Source: Lentzea alba (lineage in GTDB: Bacteria; Actinomycetota; Actinomycetes; Mycobacteriales; Pseudonocardiaceae). Taken from it: a stretch of DNA of 64,000 nucleotides. The notes under the pieces are model-generated. The model did no database searches. It saw only the letters and a program-made list of their open reading frames with translations, and was not told the origin of the DNA. The position numbers and the translations under genes are program-made. Of this stretch, positions 35,001-42,246 are shown one piece after another. The number at the start of each line of letters is the position of its first letter. Within the stretch, counting starts at the first letter, position 1. The stretch spans positions 186,001 to 250,000 of the forward strand of contig NZ_JAAMPJ010000009.1 of the NCBI RefSeq assembly GCF_011067745.1, given 5' to 3'.

Positions 35001-35172
35001 TGGCGGTCGAGGGAGGGGAGCTGTTCCACACCGCGTCGATGAGCTGGTCGACCGGTACGACGCGGTTGGCGTTGAGGCCCAGCATCGTCAGCACCACTCT
35101 CTGACGGGGCCCTCCCAGGTCGAGCGAACGCTGGTCGATCACCAGCTCCACCGGTCCCAGAAGTCTCAACAT
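32092..35172 (-). CDS. SARP/AfsR-family pathway regulator
   Basis: 1026 residues. Order: N-terminal OmpR-like winged helix (about 1-95), bacterial transcriptional activation domain (about 100-245), Pro/Ala-rich linker, NB-ARC ATPase with Walker A SGKGGVGKSS and LLLVLDDV, and C-terminal TPR repeats (about 650-1026). ATG 35172 was chosen; a TTG at 35190 is possible. SARPs bind heptamer direct repeats with an 11-bp period, and such repeats are found before at least four units in this window. It is therefore the probable activator of the cluster. The large AfsR form suggests input from ATP or a partner protein. Confidence 0.92.
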   Translation of the reverse strand: MLRLLGPVELVIDQRSLDLGGPRQRVVLTMLGLNANRVVPVDQLIDAVWNSSPPSTAKGQIQICISALRKVFTDAGLPDAIRTRPPGYILEMAENGLDSLQFSALVARAREESDAGSVEVAAATLRTALALWRGSALSGVASDIVQRAALPLDDQRLAAVEERIRLDLALGRHEEICVELRTLVQDNPLRERLYGFLMLALYRAGRQAEALEVGRDARNVLIEEIGIEPGQELQDLEQAILNRAPSLNAPPAPPKAAAGQATPAAPVAEPPATIPRQLPASITDFTGRHDLIEVLRAGLETESDDVRYAVPIMAISGKGGVGKSSIAVRVAHEVADRFPDGQLYADLRVHSGDDRTGQLLARFLRSLGVPGTAVPDDIDERVELYRSKVSGKRLLLVLDDVTSEAQVLPLLPGSASCAVITTSRVRLSGLPGAQWFDVDVFDVDQSADLLARIIGHERVNAEPEAAVELITFCGGLPLALRIAGARLASRPHLRIDGLVRRLRDEARRLDEFEHHGLELRSNIGLTYKGLDPDAQRLFQLFSLIRAPEFPAWTAAALLDIDIYDAEDILESLVDAQLVDTVEYADATAPRYRFHDLIQVYAREKLTESTTQEERTEALARLLGAWLALAEEAHRREYGGDYTIMHGEAPRWPDATWANMGLTTNPIDWLDSERRSLVAAVRQSAQAGLDELCWDLALTSVTLFESKGYFDDWLECAKTAEAVAVRAGNRIGVATMRYSLGTLHMFQTRLVEAAQCFREALEGFRAEGHEHGQALVLRNDAHVDGLRGDVASMLAKYAEALMTMRAAGDRIGEAHILRSLAKHHMEEGDTATARELLDDAVRITREVNCLRAEAQVEHRVAELHVAIGQIDQARKSLHRVLQIVRDTGDRIGETYALYSLGVVRHKEGRLDNAETTLVHALDLSRKMGERLIEAKTLYALGQIALARGGGAAGTTHLERARQLFEELGSALWQAKALLALSEAYEAGEDALVAVKRAADLLVPIQSKESAQLLAEVEITRAALSSTV

Positions 35173-35339
35173 GACTGGTCCGCCCCTCAACTACCCCACC
35201 CCTGGCACTGCGACTCGCCCCTTCGGTTCCGAACGAAGTGGCGCTGTGTTCACTCTGTGATCTGGTGATTACAATCCGCTCACGACGCCATCCGTTCGCC
35301 CTGAGCGATGATGTCACGTGACGAGGAAAAAGGAGCGGC

Positions 35340-36566
35340 ATGTTAAGAAAATTGCTCCCTCCGGCTGGCCCATCCCGAAGTTTGGCCGTTGCGCAGCTGA
35401 CCAATGCGATTGGCGATGGTGCCTATTATGTTTGTTCTGTCTTATATTTCACCCGAATAGTCGGCTTGACGCCCACGCAGGTGGGACTGGGTCTGACAAC
35501 GGGCTGGGCGCTGGGAACGTTTGCGAGCGTGCCGCTCGGACATTTGGCAGATCGGCGTGGTCCACGTGGCGTCGCGGTGACACTCGCGGTGGCGACCGCG
35601 ATTGCCGTCGCGGCATTCGCTCTGGTCCGTTCCTTCCCCGCGTTCCTGGCCGTGGCGTGCATCTATACGGTTTGCCAATGCGGCCTGGTCGCCGCGCGGC
35701 AGGCGCTCCTCGCGGGAGTGGTCGACGCGGCCGGTCGGACCAAGGCCCGTGCGTACATGCAGTCGACGGCGAACGCCGGCATCGCCATTGGCGCCGTGAT
35801 CGGTGGCGTCGCGCTGCAGTTCGACACCCAAGCCGCCTACTTGACCGCTTTCGTGCTTGACGCAGCAACATTCCTGCTGGCGGCAGTTGTGCTGCGGCGC
35901 CTGCCGCATGTACCGGGTGTCGCCCGGCCCGAGAAAGGCGAGCCCGCACTCGTCGTGCTGCGTGATCGCCCGTACGCGGTGCTGACGGCGCTCAACTCCG
36001 TGCTCATGCTGTACATGCCGTTGTTGAGCGTTGTACTACCGCTGTGGGTCGTCGGACACACCGGGGCGCCACGCTGGATGGTGTCCGCGTTGATGGTCAT
36101 CAACACGGTATCGGTGGTGTTGTTCCAGGTCTCGGTGGCGAACCGAGTTCACGACCTCACCAGCGCCGTCCGAATTGTCCGCCTTTCTGGGTTGGTCCTT
36201 CTTGCCGCGTGCGTGGTGTTCGCTTTCTCGTCGGGGGACAAGGCCGCCTGGATCGCGGCCGTCGTGCTCGTGGCGGGCGCCGTGCTGCAGGTCGCGGGCG
36301 AGATGATGCTGGCGTCGGGCTACTGGGAGATCAGCTTCGGTCTCGCGGTGGAGGGGAAGCAGGGCCAGTACCAGGGGTTCTTCAGCAGCGGCATCTCGGT
36401 CGCGAGGATGCTCGGCCCGCTGGCGCTGACCGCGCTGGTGATCGACGGCGGAGTCGTGGGCTGGCTGGTGCTCGGCGCGCTCTTCCTGGCCGCGGCACTC
36501 GCGACCGGCCCGGCGGTCGCCTGGGCCCAGCGCACCCGGCCCGTAGCGTCTGACCAGGTGATTTAG
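35340..36566 (+). CDS. MFS transporter with two TTA codons
   Basis: 408 residues, about 12 membrane segments, GHLADRRGPRGVAV loop typical of MFS exporters. ATG 35340 has AAAGGAG upstream. Codons 2 and 35 are TTA, which is very rare in such GC-rich genomes and makes translation depend on the bldA leucyl-tRNA in Streptomyces and relatives. The first 130 bp are also more AT-rich than the rest. It is divergent from the SARP gene. It is a likely product exporter or self-resistance pump. Confidence 0.87.
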   Translation: MLRKLLPPAGPSRSLAVAQLTNAIGDGAYYVCSVLYFTRIVGLTPTQVGLGLTTGWALGTFASVPLGHLADRRGPRGVAVTLAVATAIAVAAFALVRSFPAFLAVACIYTVCQCGLVAARQALLAGVVDAAGRTKARAYMQSTANAGIAIGAVIGGVALQFDTQAAYLTAFVLDAATFLLAAVVLRRLPHVPGVARPEKGEPALVVLRDRPYAVLTALNSVLMLYMPLLSVVLPLWVVGHTGAPRWMVSALMVINTVSVVLFQVSVANRVHDLTSAVRIVRLSGLVLLAACVVFAFSSGDKAAWIAAVVLVAGAVLQVAGEMMLASGYWEISFGLAVEGKQGQYQGFFSSGISVARMLGPLALTALVIDGGVVGWLVLGALFLAAALATGPAVAWAQRTRPVASDQVI

Positions 36567-36567
36567 C

Positions 36568-36585
36568 GCTATCGATCCGCTATCG
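36568..36585. promoter_or_regulatory. Putative SARP-type box before the acetyltransferase operon
   Basis: GCTATCG at 36568 and 36579, spaced 4 bp (11-bp period), is the complement of CGATAGC found at the other boxes. It lies about 90-105 bp before the serine acetyltransferase start, directly after the MFS stop. A third heptamer is not convincing and the orientation is opposite to that at 5.5 and 42.2 kb. Confidence 0.45.
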
Positions 36586-36673
36586 GCCGGAGCTTGATCG
36601 GCAAAAGCCGACCCAAAGGGCCTCCGCCCACCCTGAGGTTGCTGACAACCGACGGATGGGAGGGGGCCCTCAG

Positions 36674-37276
36674 ATGGAGCGGGTCACCACAGCCGCGCCG
36701 GCACCGGGCACTGAGCCCGGACTGCTGCGCCTGTGCGGCGAGGACTGGGACACCGTGGTCGAGCGGGATCCATCGATCCGCGGCCACGTGGAGGGACTGC
36801 TGCATCCGGCGCTGCCGGCGATGTGGACGCATCGCATCGCGCACCGGCTGCACAACCGCGGACTGCGGTTGACCGCCCGTGCACTGATGGTGTTCGTGCG
36901 CGCGGCGACGGGGGTGGAGATCCATCCCGGCGCGCGGCTCGGCCGCCGGGTCTTCATCGACCACGGCGCGGCCGTCGTCATCGGGGAGACGGCTGTCGTC
37001 GGTGACGACGTCACGATCTACCACCAGGTGACGCTCGGCGCGGTCGGCTGGTGGCGCGACAACCTGCGCCCGTCCGGCGAACGCAGGCACCCCGAGATCG
37101 GCAGGAACGTCGTCCTCGGCACCGGTGCCACCGTGCTCGGCCCGATCAGCGTCGGCGACGACGCCGTCATCGGGGCCTGCGCTCTCGTCGTCAACGACGT
37201 GCCCGGCCGGGCCGCCGCGCTCGCGCCGACCGCGGCCGTGTCCACCAGCCACACCCTTCGGAGGAACGCATCATGA
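36674..37276 (+). CDS. cysE: Serine O-acetyltransferase (CysE-like)
   Basis: 200 residues. Left-handed beta-helix hexapeptide repeats run from GVEIHPGARLGRRVFIDHGAAVVIGETAVVGD to about residue 180, with the catalytic His region IYHQVTLG. It makes O-acetylserine from serine and acetyl-CoA. ATG 36674 was preferred because GGGAGGGGG lies before it; ATG 36656 is in frame. The stop overlaps the start of the cysteine-synthase homologue (37273-37276), so product is passed to that enzyme. Confidence 0.87.
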   Translation: MERVTTAAPAPGTEPGLLRLCGEDWDTVVERDPSIRGHVEGLLHPALPAMWTHRIAHRLHNRGLRLTARALMVFVRAATGVEIHPGARLGRRVFIDHGAAVVIGETAVVGDDVTIYHQVTLGAVGWWRDNLRPSGERRHPEIGRNVVLGTGATVLGPISVGDDAVIGACALVVNDVPGRAAALAPTAAVSTSHTLRRNAS

Positions 37277-38229
37277 CCGCAACCCTGGGCGCCCGGCGGG
37301 TGGCCGAGTCCATCGACGACCTGGTCGGCAACACGCCTCTGCTGCGGCTGCCCGCCACGAACGCGACGGTGCTCGCCAAGCTCGAGTCGGCCAACCCCGG
37401 TTCCAGCGTCAAGGACCGGGCCGCGCTGTGGATGCTGCGCGGCGCCGAGCGCGACGGCCTGCTCTCCCCCGGCTCCGGCACGGTCATCGAGGCGACCTCC
37501 GGCAACACCGGGATCGCACTGGCCGCGCTGAGCGCCGCCCGCGGCTACCGGTGCGTCATCGTGCTGCCCGACAACGCCACCCGCGAACGCATCGGACTGC
37601 TCAAAGCCCTTGGCGCACAGGTGGAACTGACTCCGGCCGAACTGCGTTACCAGGGCTGCATCGACCGGGCGAAGGAACTCCACGACGCGACGCCCGGCTC
37701 CTGGTTCCCGCAGCAGCACGCCAACCCCGACAACCCGGCCGCGCACTTCGAGTCCACCGGACCGGAGATCTGGGCCGACACGGCGGGCACCGTCGACATC
37801 CTCGTCGCCGGCATCGGCACGGGCGGCACGCTCTGCGGCACCGCCGCCTTCCTCAAGTCCCAGAACCCGTTGGTGCAGGCCGTCGGGGTGGAGCCGGAGG
37901 GTTCCCCGTTGCTGTCCAAGGGTTACCCGGGCAGCCACGCCATCCCCGGCCTCAACGGCGGGTTCGTCGCCGAGACCACCGACGTCGCGCTGATCGACGA
38001 CGTGCTGGCGGTGAGCGACCGGGAGGCCGCGGACACCGCGCTGTGGCTCGCCCGTCAGGCCGGTGTGCTCGCCGGGATCTCGTCCGGTGCCGCGGCGTTC
38101 GGCGCGCTGCGCGTCGCGGAACGGCCGGAGAACGAAGGCAAGACGATCGTCACCATCCTGCCCGACACCGGTGAGCGCTACCTGAGCGTGCTGGCGACGG
38201 CCGACATCGCGAAGGGAGCGGACCGATGA
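37273..38229 (+). CDS. Cysteine synthase-fold PLP enzyme, O-acetylserine-dependent beta-substituted alanine synthase
   Basis: 318 residues, fold type II. NPGSSVKDR carries the PLP lysine, TSGNTGIA binds substrate carboxylate, GIGTGGT binds phosphate, and GEPEGSP-like and SSGAAAFGA blocks complete the CysK pattern. With the coupled acetyltransferase it should replace the acetoxy group of O-acetylserine. Sulfide gives cysteine, while an amine, nitrogen heterocycle or glutamate (as in SbnA) would give a beta-aminoalanine derivative. Location among ATP-grasp ligases favours a special amino acid for the product. Confidence 0.87.
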   Translation: MTATLGARRVAESIDDLVGNTPLLRLPATNATVLAKLESANPGSSVKDRAALWMLRGAERDGLLSPGSGTVIEATSGNTGIALAALSAARGYRCVIVLPDNATRERIGLLKALGAQVELTPAELRYQGCIDRAKELHDATPGSWFPQQHANPDNPAAHFESTGPEIWADTAGTVDILVAGIGTGGTLCGTAAFLKSQNPLVQAVGVEPEGSPLLSKGYPGSHAIPGLNGGFVAETTDVALIDDVLAVSDREAADTALWLARQAGVLAGISSGAAAFGALRVAERPENEGKTIVTILPDTGERYLSVLATADIAKGADR

Positions 38230-39509
38230 GCGTTCTGCTGCTGGTCGGAGGAACCGACGACACCGTCGTCAAGGCGAAGGAGCTCGGCATCACGGTGCTG
38301 CTCCTGCAGCACCCGACCAAGATCTCGCCGATCCAGGAAGCCGCCGCCGACGAGATCCGGATCGTCGACTTCACCAGCTGGGCCGAGGTCGAACCGGTGG
38401 CCGAGGAGCTGTGGGACCTGCACCACTTCGACGTCGCGCTGTCGCTGACCGAGCCCGGACTCGACAACGCGGGCCGCATCAACGACAAGTTCGGCCTGGG
38501 CGGCACCGGTCTCGCGGTCACGCGACTGTTCCGCGACAAGCTCGCCATGCGCGCACACCTGGCGTTGCACGACCCCGCGGCGGTGCCTGCCGCGCCGTTG
38601 GCGGAGCGCGCCGACCTCGATGCCTACGCCGGGCGCCACGGTTTCCCGTTCATCGTCAAGCCCACCGACGCGACCGCGGGGATCGGGGTGCTGAAGGTCG
38701 AGGGACCGGAAGACCTCGACCGGGCGTGGGAGCACGTGGCGCGGCTGCGCGGCACCCGCACCGACCGCGTCTCGACGCTGTTCGTGCTGGACGACTTCCT
38801 GATCGAGCGGTACCTCGACGGCGCGGAGTACAGCGTCGAGACGTTCAGCTTCAACGGACGCCACGTCGTGGTCTCCGTGACGGAGAAGTGGGTCGACCCG
38901 CGGTCGTTCGCCGAAATCGGGCACGTCGTGCCGGCCAGGACGAGCAGCGCCGACGAGGAGCTGATCCGCGCGGAGGTGCCGCGGTTCCTGACCACCATGG
39001 GATTGCGCGACGGCGTCGCGCACACCGAGGTCCGGGTCGGCTCACACGGCGTGTCGGTGATCGAGAGCCACAACCGGGTCGCCGGTGACGCCATCACGGA
39101 CCTGGTCGAGGGCGCCTACGGGATCGACCTGATCACGTACTCGGTCGGCTGGCCGTTCGGGCTCGTGCCCGAGCTCCCGGACCGTCCCGTGGCGCACGCG
39201 GGCGCGAGCACCCGGTTCGTCGTCGGCACGCCCGGCCGCGTCGTGTCGGTCGCGGGTGTCGAGGCCGCTGCCGCCGCGCCGGTGGCTCTGGTGGTGCGGG
39301 TGAGCGCCAAGCCCGGCGACGAGGTTCGCTCGCTGCGCGACAACTGGGACCGGCTCGGGCTGGTCGCGGTCACCGGTCTCGACGCCGACGACGCCATCGC
39401 CAACGGCGCCCGGCTGATCGAGTCGGTGATCGACATCCGGGTCGAGACCGAGGACGGCACCGTCGTGCGCGCGGGTGCCGCGGAGGTTGCGGAGGCGGTG
39501 CCGGCATGA
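38226..39509 (+). CDS. ATP-grasp ligase C
   Basis: 427 residues. FIVKPTDATAGIGVLKV, LIERYLDGAEYSVETFSF and VIESHNRVAGDAITDL are the ATP-grasp core elements, closest in pattern to ligase A at 27051. ATG 38226 overlaps the stop of the PLP enzyme, and its own stop overlaps ligase D (39506-39509). The coupling suggests that the beta-substituted alanine made upstream is its substrate. No pre-sequence or membrane segment is seen. Confidence 0.87.
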   Translation: MSVLLLVGGTDDTVVKAKELGITVLLLQHPTKISPIQEAAADEIRIVDFTSWAEVEPVAEELWDLHHFDVALSLTEPGLDNAGRINDKFGLGGTGLAVTRLFRDKLAMRAHLALHDPAAVPAAPLAERADLDAYAGRHGFPFIVKPTDATAGIGVLKVEGPEDLDRAWEHVARLRGTRTDRVSTLFVLDDFLIERYLDGAEYSVETFSFNGRHVVVSVTEKWVDPRSFAEIGHVVPARTSSADEELIRAEVPRFLTTMGLRDGVAHTEVRVGSHGVSVIESHNRVAGDAITDLVEGAYGIDLITYSVGWPFGLVPELPDRPVAHAGASTRFVVGTPGRVVSVAGVEAAAAAPVALVVRVSAKPGDEVRSLRDNWDRLGLVAVTGLDADDAIANGARLIESVIDIRVETEDGTVVRAGAAEVAEAVPA

Positions 39510-40750
39510 GCGTGCTGATCATCCACCGCAACCCGTTCGAACCGTTCCCCTACCGCGACTGGCTGGCCGGGTACGACGCCGACGTCGTCGTCCTGGCCGC
39601 TCGGGACCGGATCGTCGGCGCGGGCGAAGCGGTTCCGGCCGATCATCTCGGACTCACGCACCTCGAGGTCGTGCCGGACTTCCACGACGAGGAGCTGTTG
39701 TTCGAACGGGCGCTGGCGCTGGCCGAGAAGTTCGAGGTCACCCACGTCGTCGCGCATCACGAGGCCGACCTGCTGGCGGCGGCGCGGGTGCGCGAGCACC
39801 TGGGCCTGGCGGGCGCGTGGACCGCGGACACCGTGCCGTACCGCGACAAGTCGGTGATGAAGCGCCTGCTCGTCGCCGCCGGGATCGAGGTGGCGCGGCA
39901 CGCGGTGGTCTCGACCGCCGCGGAGGTGCAGGCGTTCGCCGAGAAACACGGCTTTCCGGTCGTGGTCAAGGACGTCGCCGGGTTCAACGCGATCGGCCTG
40001 CGGATCCTGCACGGCCCGGAGCCGTTGGAACTGACCGGTCCCGTGCTCGTGGAGTCGTTCGTGCCGGGCAAGATGTGCCACGTCGACGGTCTGGTCGTCG
40101 GCGGACGGGTCGTGCTGGCGTGGGCGTCGCAGTACCAGTACTCGCTCTCGTCGTTCGGCTCCGATCCCGGTGCGCGCGTCGACCTGACGCTCGACGTGTC
40201 GGATCCGTTGTCGGTGCGGTTGCTGGATCTGGCCGGGCGGGCGGTGGCCGCGCTGCGGACGTCGGACCGGCACCTCGACCACGCCTTCCACGCCGAGGTG
40301 TTCCACACGCCCGACGACCGGCTGGTGGTGTGCGAGATCGCCGCCAGGACCGGCGGGGCCAAGATTCGCGAGGTCGGCGCCGCGATCTTCGGCATCAACC
40401 ACGGCGAGTACCTGACGCGTGCGCAGCTCGGGCTGTCCATGCCGAAGCTCGCCGCGACGCTGGCGGGCGGGCCACCGCCGACGCCCGCCCGGATGTCCGG
40501 GCAGGTGCTGATGATGAAACGGCCAGGGCTCGTGGAAGCACTGCCGTCGACGCTCGTCGAACCCTGGGTGGCGCGGTTCTGGCGCTACGCCACCGTCGGT
40601 GACGTCATCCCGCCGGCGGCCGGGTCGGCGGACTTCCTGCTCGCCGCCGTGGCCACCGGTGCCGACCGGGCCGAGGCGGAGTCAAGGCTGCGCAAGATCG
40701 GAGTCAGGTTCGAGTCCCAAACCCGCATATCCCAGGAGGGATCGTCATGA
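39506..40750 (+). CDS. ATP-grasp ligase D
   Basis: 414 residues. Core motifs are VVVKDVAGFNAIGLRI, LVESFVPGKMCHVDGLV and VCEIAARTGGAKIREV. The ATP lysine segment differs from the PT/PS form of the other three ligases, so it may use a different substrate pair. CEIAARTGG is typical of the carbamoyl-phosphate/peptide-ligase branch. Its stop overlaps the start of a 45-codon gene (40747-40750). Confidence 0.87.
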   Translation: MSVLIIHRNPFEPFPYRDWLAGYDADVVVLAARDRIVGAGEAVPADHLGLTHLEVVPDFHDEELLFERALALAEKFEVTHVVAHHEADLLAAARVREHLGLAGAWTADTVPYRDKSVMKRLLVAAGIEVARHAVVSTAAEVQAFAEKHGFPVVVKDVAGFNAIGLRILHGPEPLELTGPVLVESFVPGKMCHVDGLVVGGRVVLAWASQYQYSLSSFGSDPGARVDLTLDVSDPLSVRLLDLAGRAVAALRTSDRHLDHAFHAEVFHTPDDRLVVCEIAARTGGAKIREVGAAIFGINHGEYLTRAQLGLSMPKLAATLAGGPPPTPARMSGQVLMMKRPGLVEALPSTLVEPWVARFWRYATVGDVIPPAAGSADFLLAAVATGADRAEAESRLRKIGVRFESQTRISQEGSS

Positions 40751-40884
40751 GGAAGCAAAACCTGCCGGAGATGGACGTTCTCAAGCCCGTCGACCTGCTG
40801 CTGGTCGCGGCCAACCCGAGCGGTGCCCGCGTGGTGCGCCCCGCCGTGCAGATTCCCGAGCAGCGGCGAAAGGACCGGCGATGA
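40747..40884 (+). CDS. 45-residue coupled small protein, unknown
   Basis: A short gene whose ATG overlaps the ligase D stop and whose TGA overlaps the MFS start (40881-40884), with AGGAGGG eight bases upstream. Both junctions and the strong ribosome site argue that it is translated. The product begins MRKQNLPEMDVLKPVDLLLV, has a hydrophobic centre, no Cys, and a very basic end (QRRKDRR). It does not look like LysW-type amino-group carrier proteins (no zinc Cys, no acidic tail). It could be a precursor or scaffold peptide, a small partner of the ligase or transporter, or just a coupling element. Confidence 0.6.
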   Translation: MRKQNLPEMDVLKPVDLLLVAANPSGARVVRPAVQIPEQRRKDRR

Positions 40885-42101
40885 ACGGCTGGCGGACCCG
40901 GTACCTGACCGGAATGGTCGTCGACGCGACCGGCGCGGGCATGTACCTGCCGTTGTCCCTGCTGTACTTCCACCACGTCACCGGGTTGCCGATCGAACGG
41001 GTCGGCGTGCTGATGACGGCGGGCGCGCTGTTCGCGTTGGCGGGCAACCCCGTTGCGGGGATGCTCGTCGACCGGTTCGGCGCCAAGGCCGTGGTCGTCG
41101 GCGGGTACCTGGTGCGGGCGTTCGGGTTCGGGCTCTACCCGTTCGTGGACTCGGCGTTGGGGATGTTCTTCGCCGTCGCACTGGTCGCGGTGGGCGACGG
41201 TTCGTTCTCGCCGTCCATCCAGTCGTTGGTGGCCGACATGGCCCGAGGTGCCGAACGCGACACTCTGCTTGCCGCGCAACGGAGTCTGCGCAACGCGGGA
41301 CTCGGTGCGGGTGGCCTGATCGCGGCCGGGGCGCTGACGCTGGGCAGCGACGCGGCGTACCAGGTGATCGTGCTCGGCACGGGGGTGGCGTTCGTGCTGG
41401 CCGCGGTGATCGTCGGGTCCATCCGGTATCGGCCGGTGGCGCCGCAGGTGCGAAACCTGGCGCGCGGCGGATATCGGACGGTGCTGGCGAACCGGCCGTT
41501 CCTCACCCTGACCGCGCTGAACGTGCCGATCGCGTTCGGGTACATGGTGCTGGCGGTGGCGTTGCCGGTGTACATCACCACGCAACTCGGTGCGCCGACC
41601 GGGCTGGTGGGCACGTTGTACGCGGTGAACACCATCGGGATCGCGTTGCTGCAGATACCGGTCACCCGGTTCCTGGTGCGGTTCCCGCGCACCAGGACCA
41701 CGGCCACGGGCGCGGCGGTGATCGGTGTGTCGTTCGTCGTGTTCGCGGCGCTCGGTGTGGTGTCGTCGTCGGCCGCGGTGCTGCTGGCCGGCGCGTTCGC
41801 GGCCACGGCGTTGTTCACGCTGGGCGAGCTGATGCACGGGGCGACCGCCTCGGCGCTGGTGTCCTCCGCGGCGCCCGCCGAGACGCGCGGACGGCATCTG
41901 TCGGTGTACCAGTTCTCCTGGGCGATCCCGACCGCCACGGCGCCGGCGGTGCTGACCTGGCTGATGACGTTCTCGGCGACGGGCATGTGGCTCGTGCTGG
42001 CAGCGGCGGTGACCGCGTCCGCACTGGCCCTGGTGCGCCTGGAACCCCGGCTGCCCCAGGAGGCGGTGCGCACCACCGCACCGGTGCTGCAGCCCGCCTG
42101 A
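40881..42101 (+). CDS. MFS transporter
   Basis: 406 residues with about 12 membrane segments; GMLVDRFGAKAVVVGG is the TM2-3 signature. Start ATG 40881 overlaps the 45-residue gene. It closes the unit SAT-CysK-ligase C-ligase D-small gene-MFS and is followed by a strong terminator at 42118. Export of the ligase product is the likely role. Confidence 0.87.
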   Translation: MNGWRTRYLTGMVVDATGAGMYLPLSLLYFHHVTGLPIERVGVLMTAGALFALAGNPVAGMLVDRFGAKAVVVGGYLVRAFGFGLYPFVDSALGMFFAVALVAVGDGSFSPSIQSLVADMARGAERDTLLAAQRSLRNAGLGAGGLIAAGALTLGSDAAYQVIVLGTGVAFVLAAVIVGSIRYRPVAPQVRNLARGGYRTVLANRPFLTLTALNVPIAFGYMVLAVALPVYITTQLGAPTGLVGTLYAVNTIGIALLQIPVTRFLVRFPRTRTTATGAAVIGVSFVVFAALGVVSSSAAVLLAGAFAATALFTLGELMHGATASALVSSAAPAETRGRHLSVYQFSWAIPTATAPAVLTWLMTFSATGMWLVLAAAVTASALALVRLEPRLPQEAVRTTAPVLQPA

Positions 42102-42117
42102 AAATCCTTTGTGGACA

Positions 42118-42151
42118 AAAACGCCCGATGGGTTCGCCCGTCGGGCGTTTT
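42118..42151 (+). terminator. Rho-independent terminator after MFS gene
   Basis: AAAACGCCCGATGGG pairs with CCCGTCGGGCGTTTT (one G-T pair) around TTCG, ending in a T-run. It separates the SAT operon from the indigoidine-type synthetase. Confidence 0.87.
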
Positions 42152-42165
42152 CGTCTCTGCGCCGT

Positions 42166-42194
42166 CCATACCGGACCGATAGCGCTTCGACAGC
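42166..42194 (+). promoter_or_regulatory. Putative SARP operator of the indigoidine-type synthetase
   Basis: CCATACC, CGATAGC and CGACAGC at 42166, 42177 and 42188, with 4-bp spacers ggac and gctt. The heptamers are identical to those at 5483-5511 and the period is exactly 11 bp. It lies about 55 bp before the GTG start. Confidence 0.65.
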
Positions 42195-42246
42195 GTCCTT
42201 TCTGAACCTGAGGGGGAGAAAGGCCGCTGCAACGAAGGGGGTCGAC

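Noticed and set aside
40747..40884. LysW-like amino-group carrier protein for the ATP-grasp ligases
   Set aside because: No zinc-binding Cys and no acidic EDWGE-type C-terminus; the tail is strongly basic.
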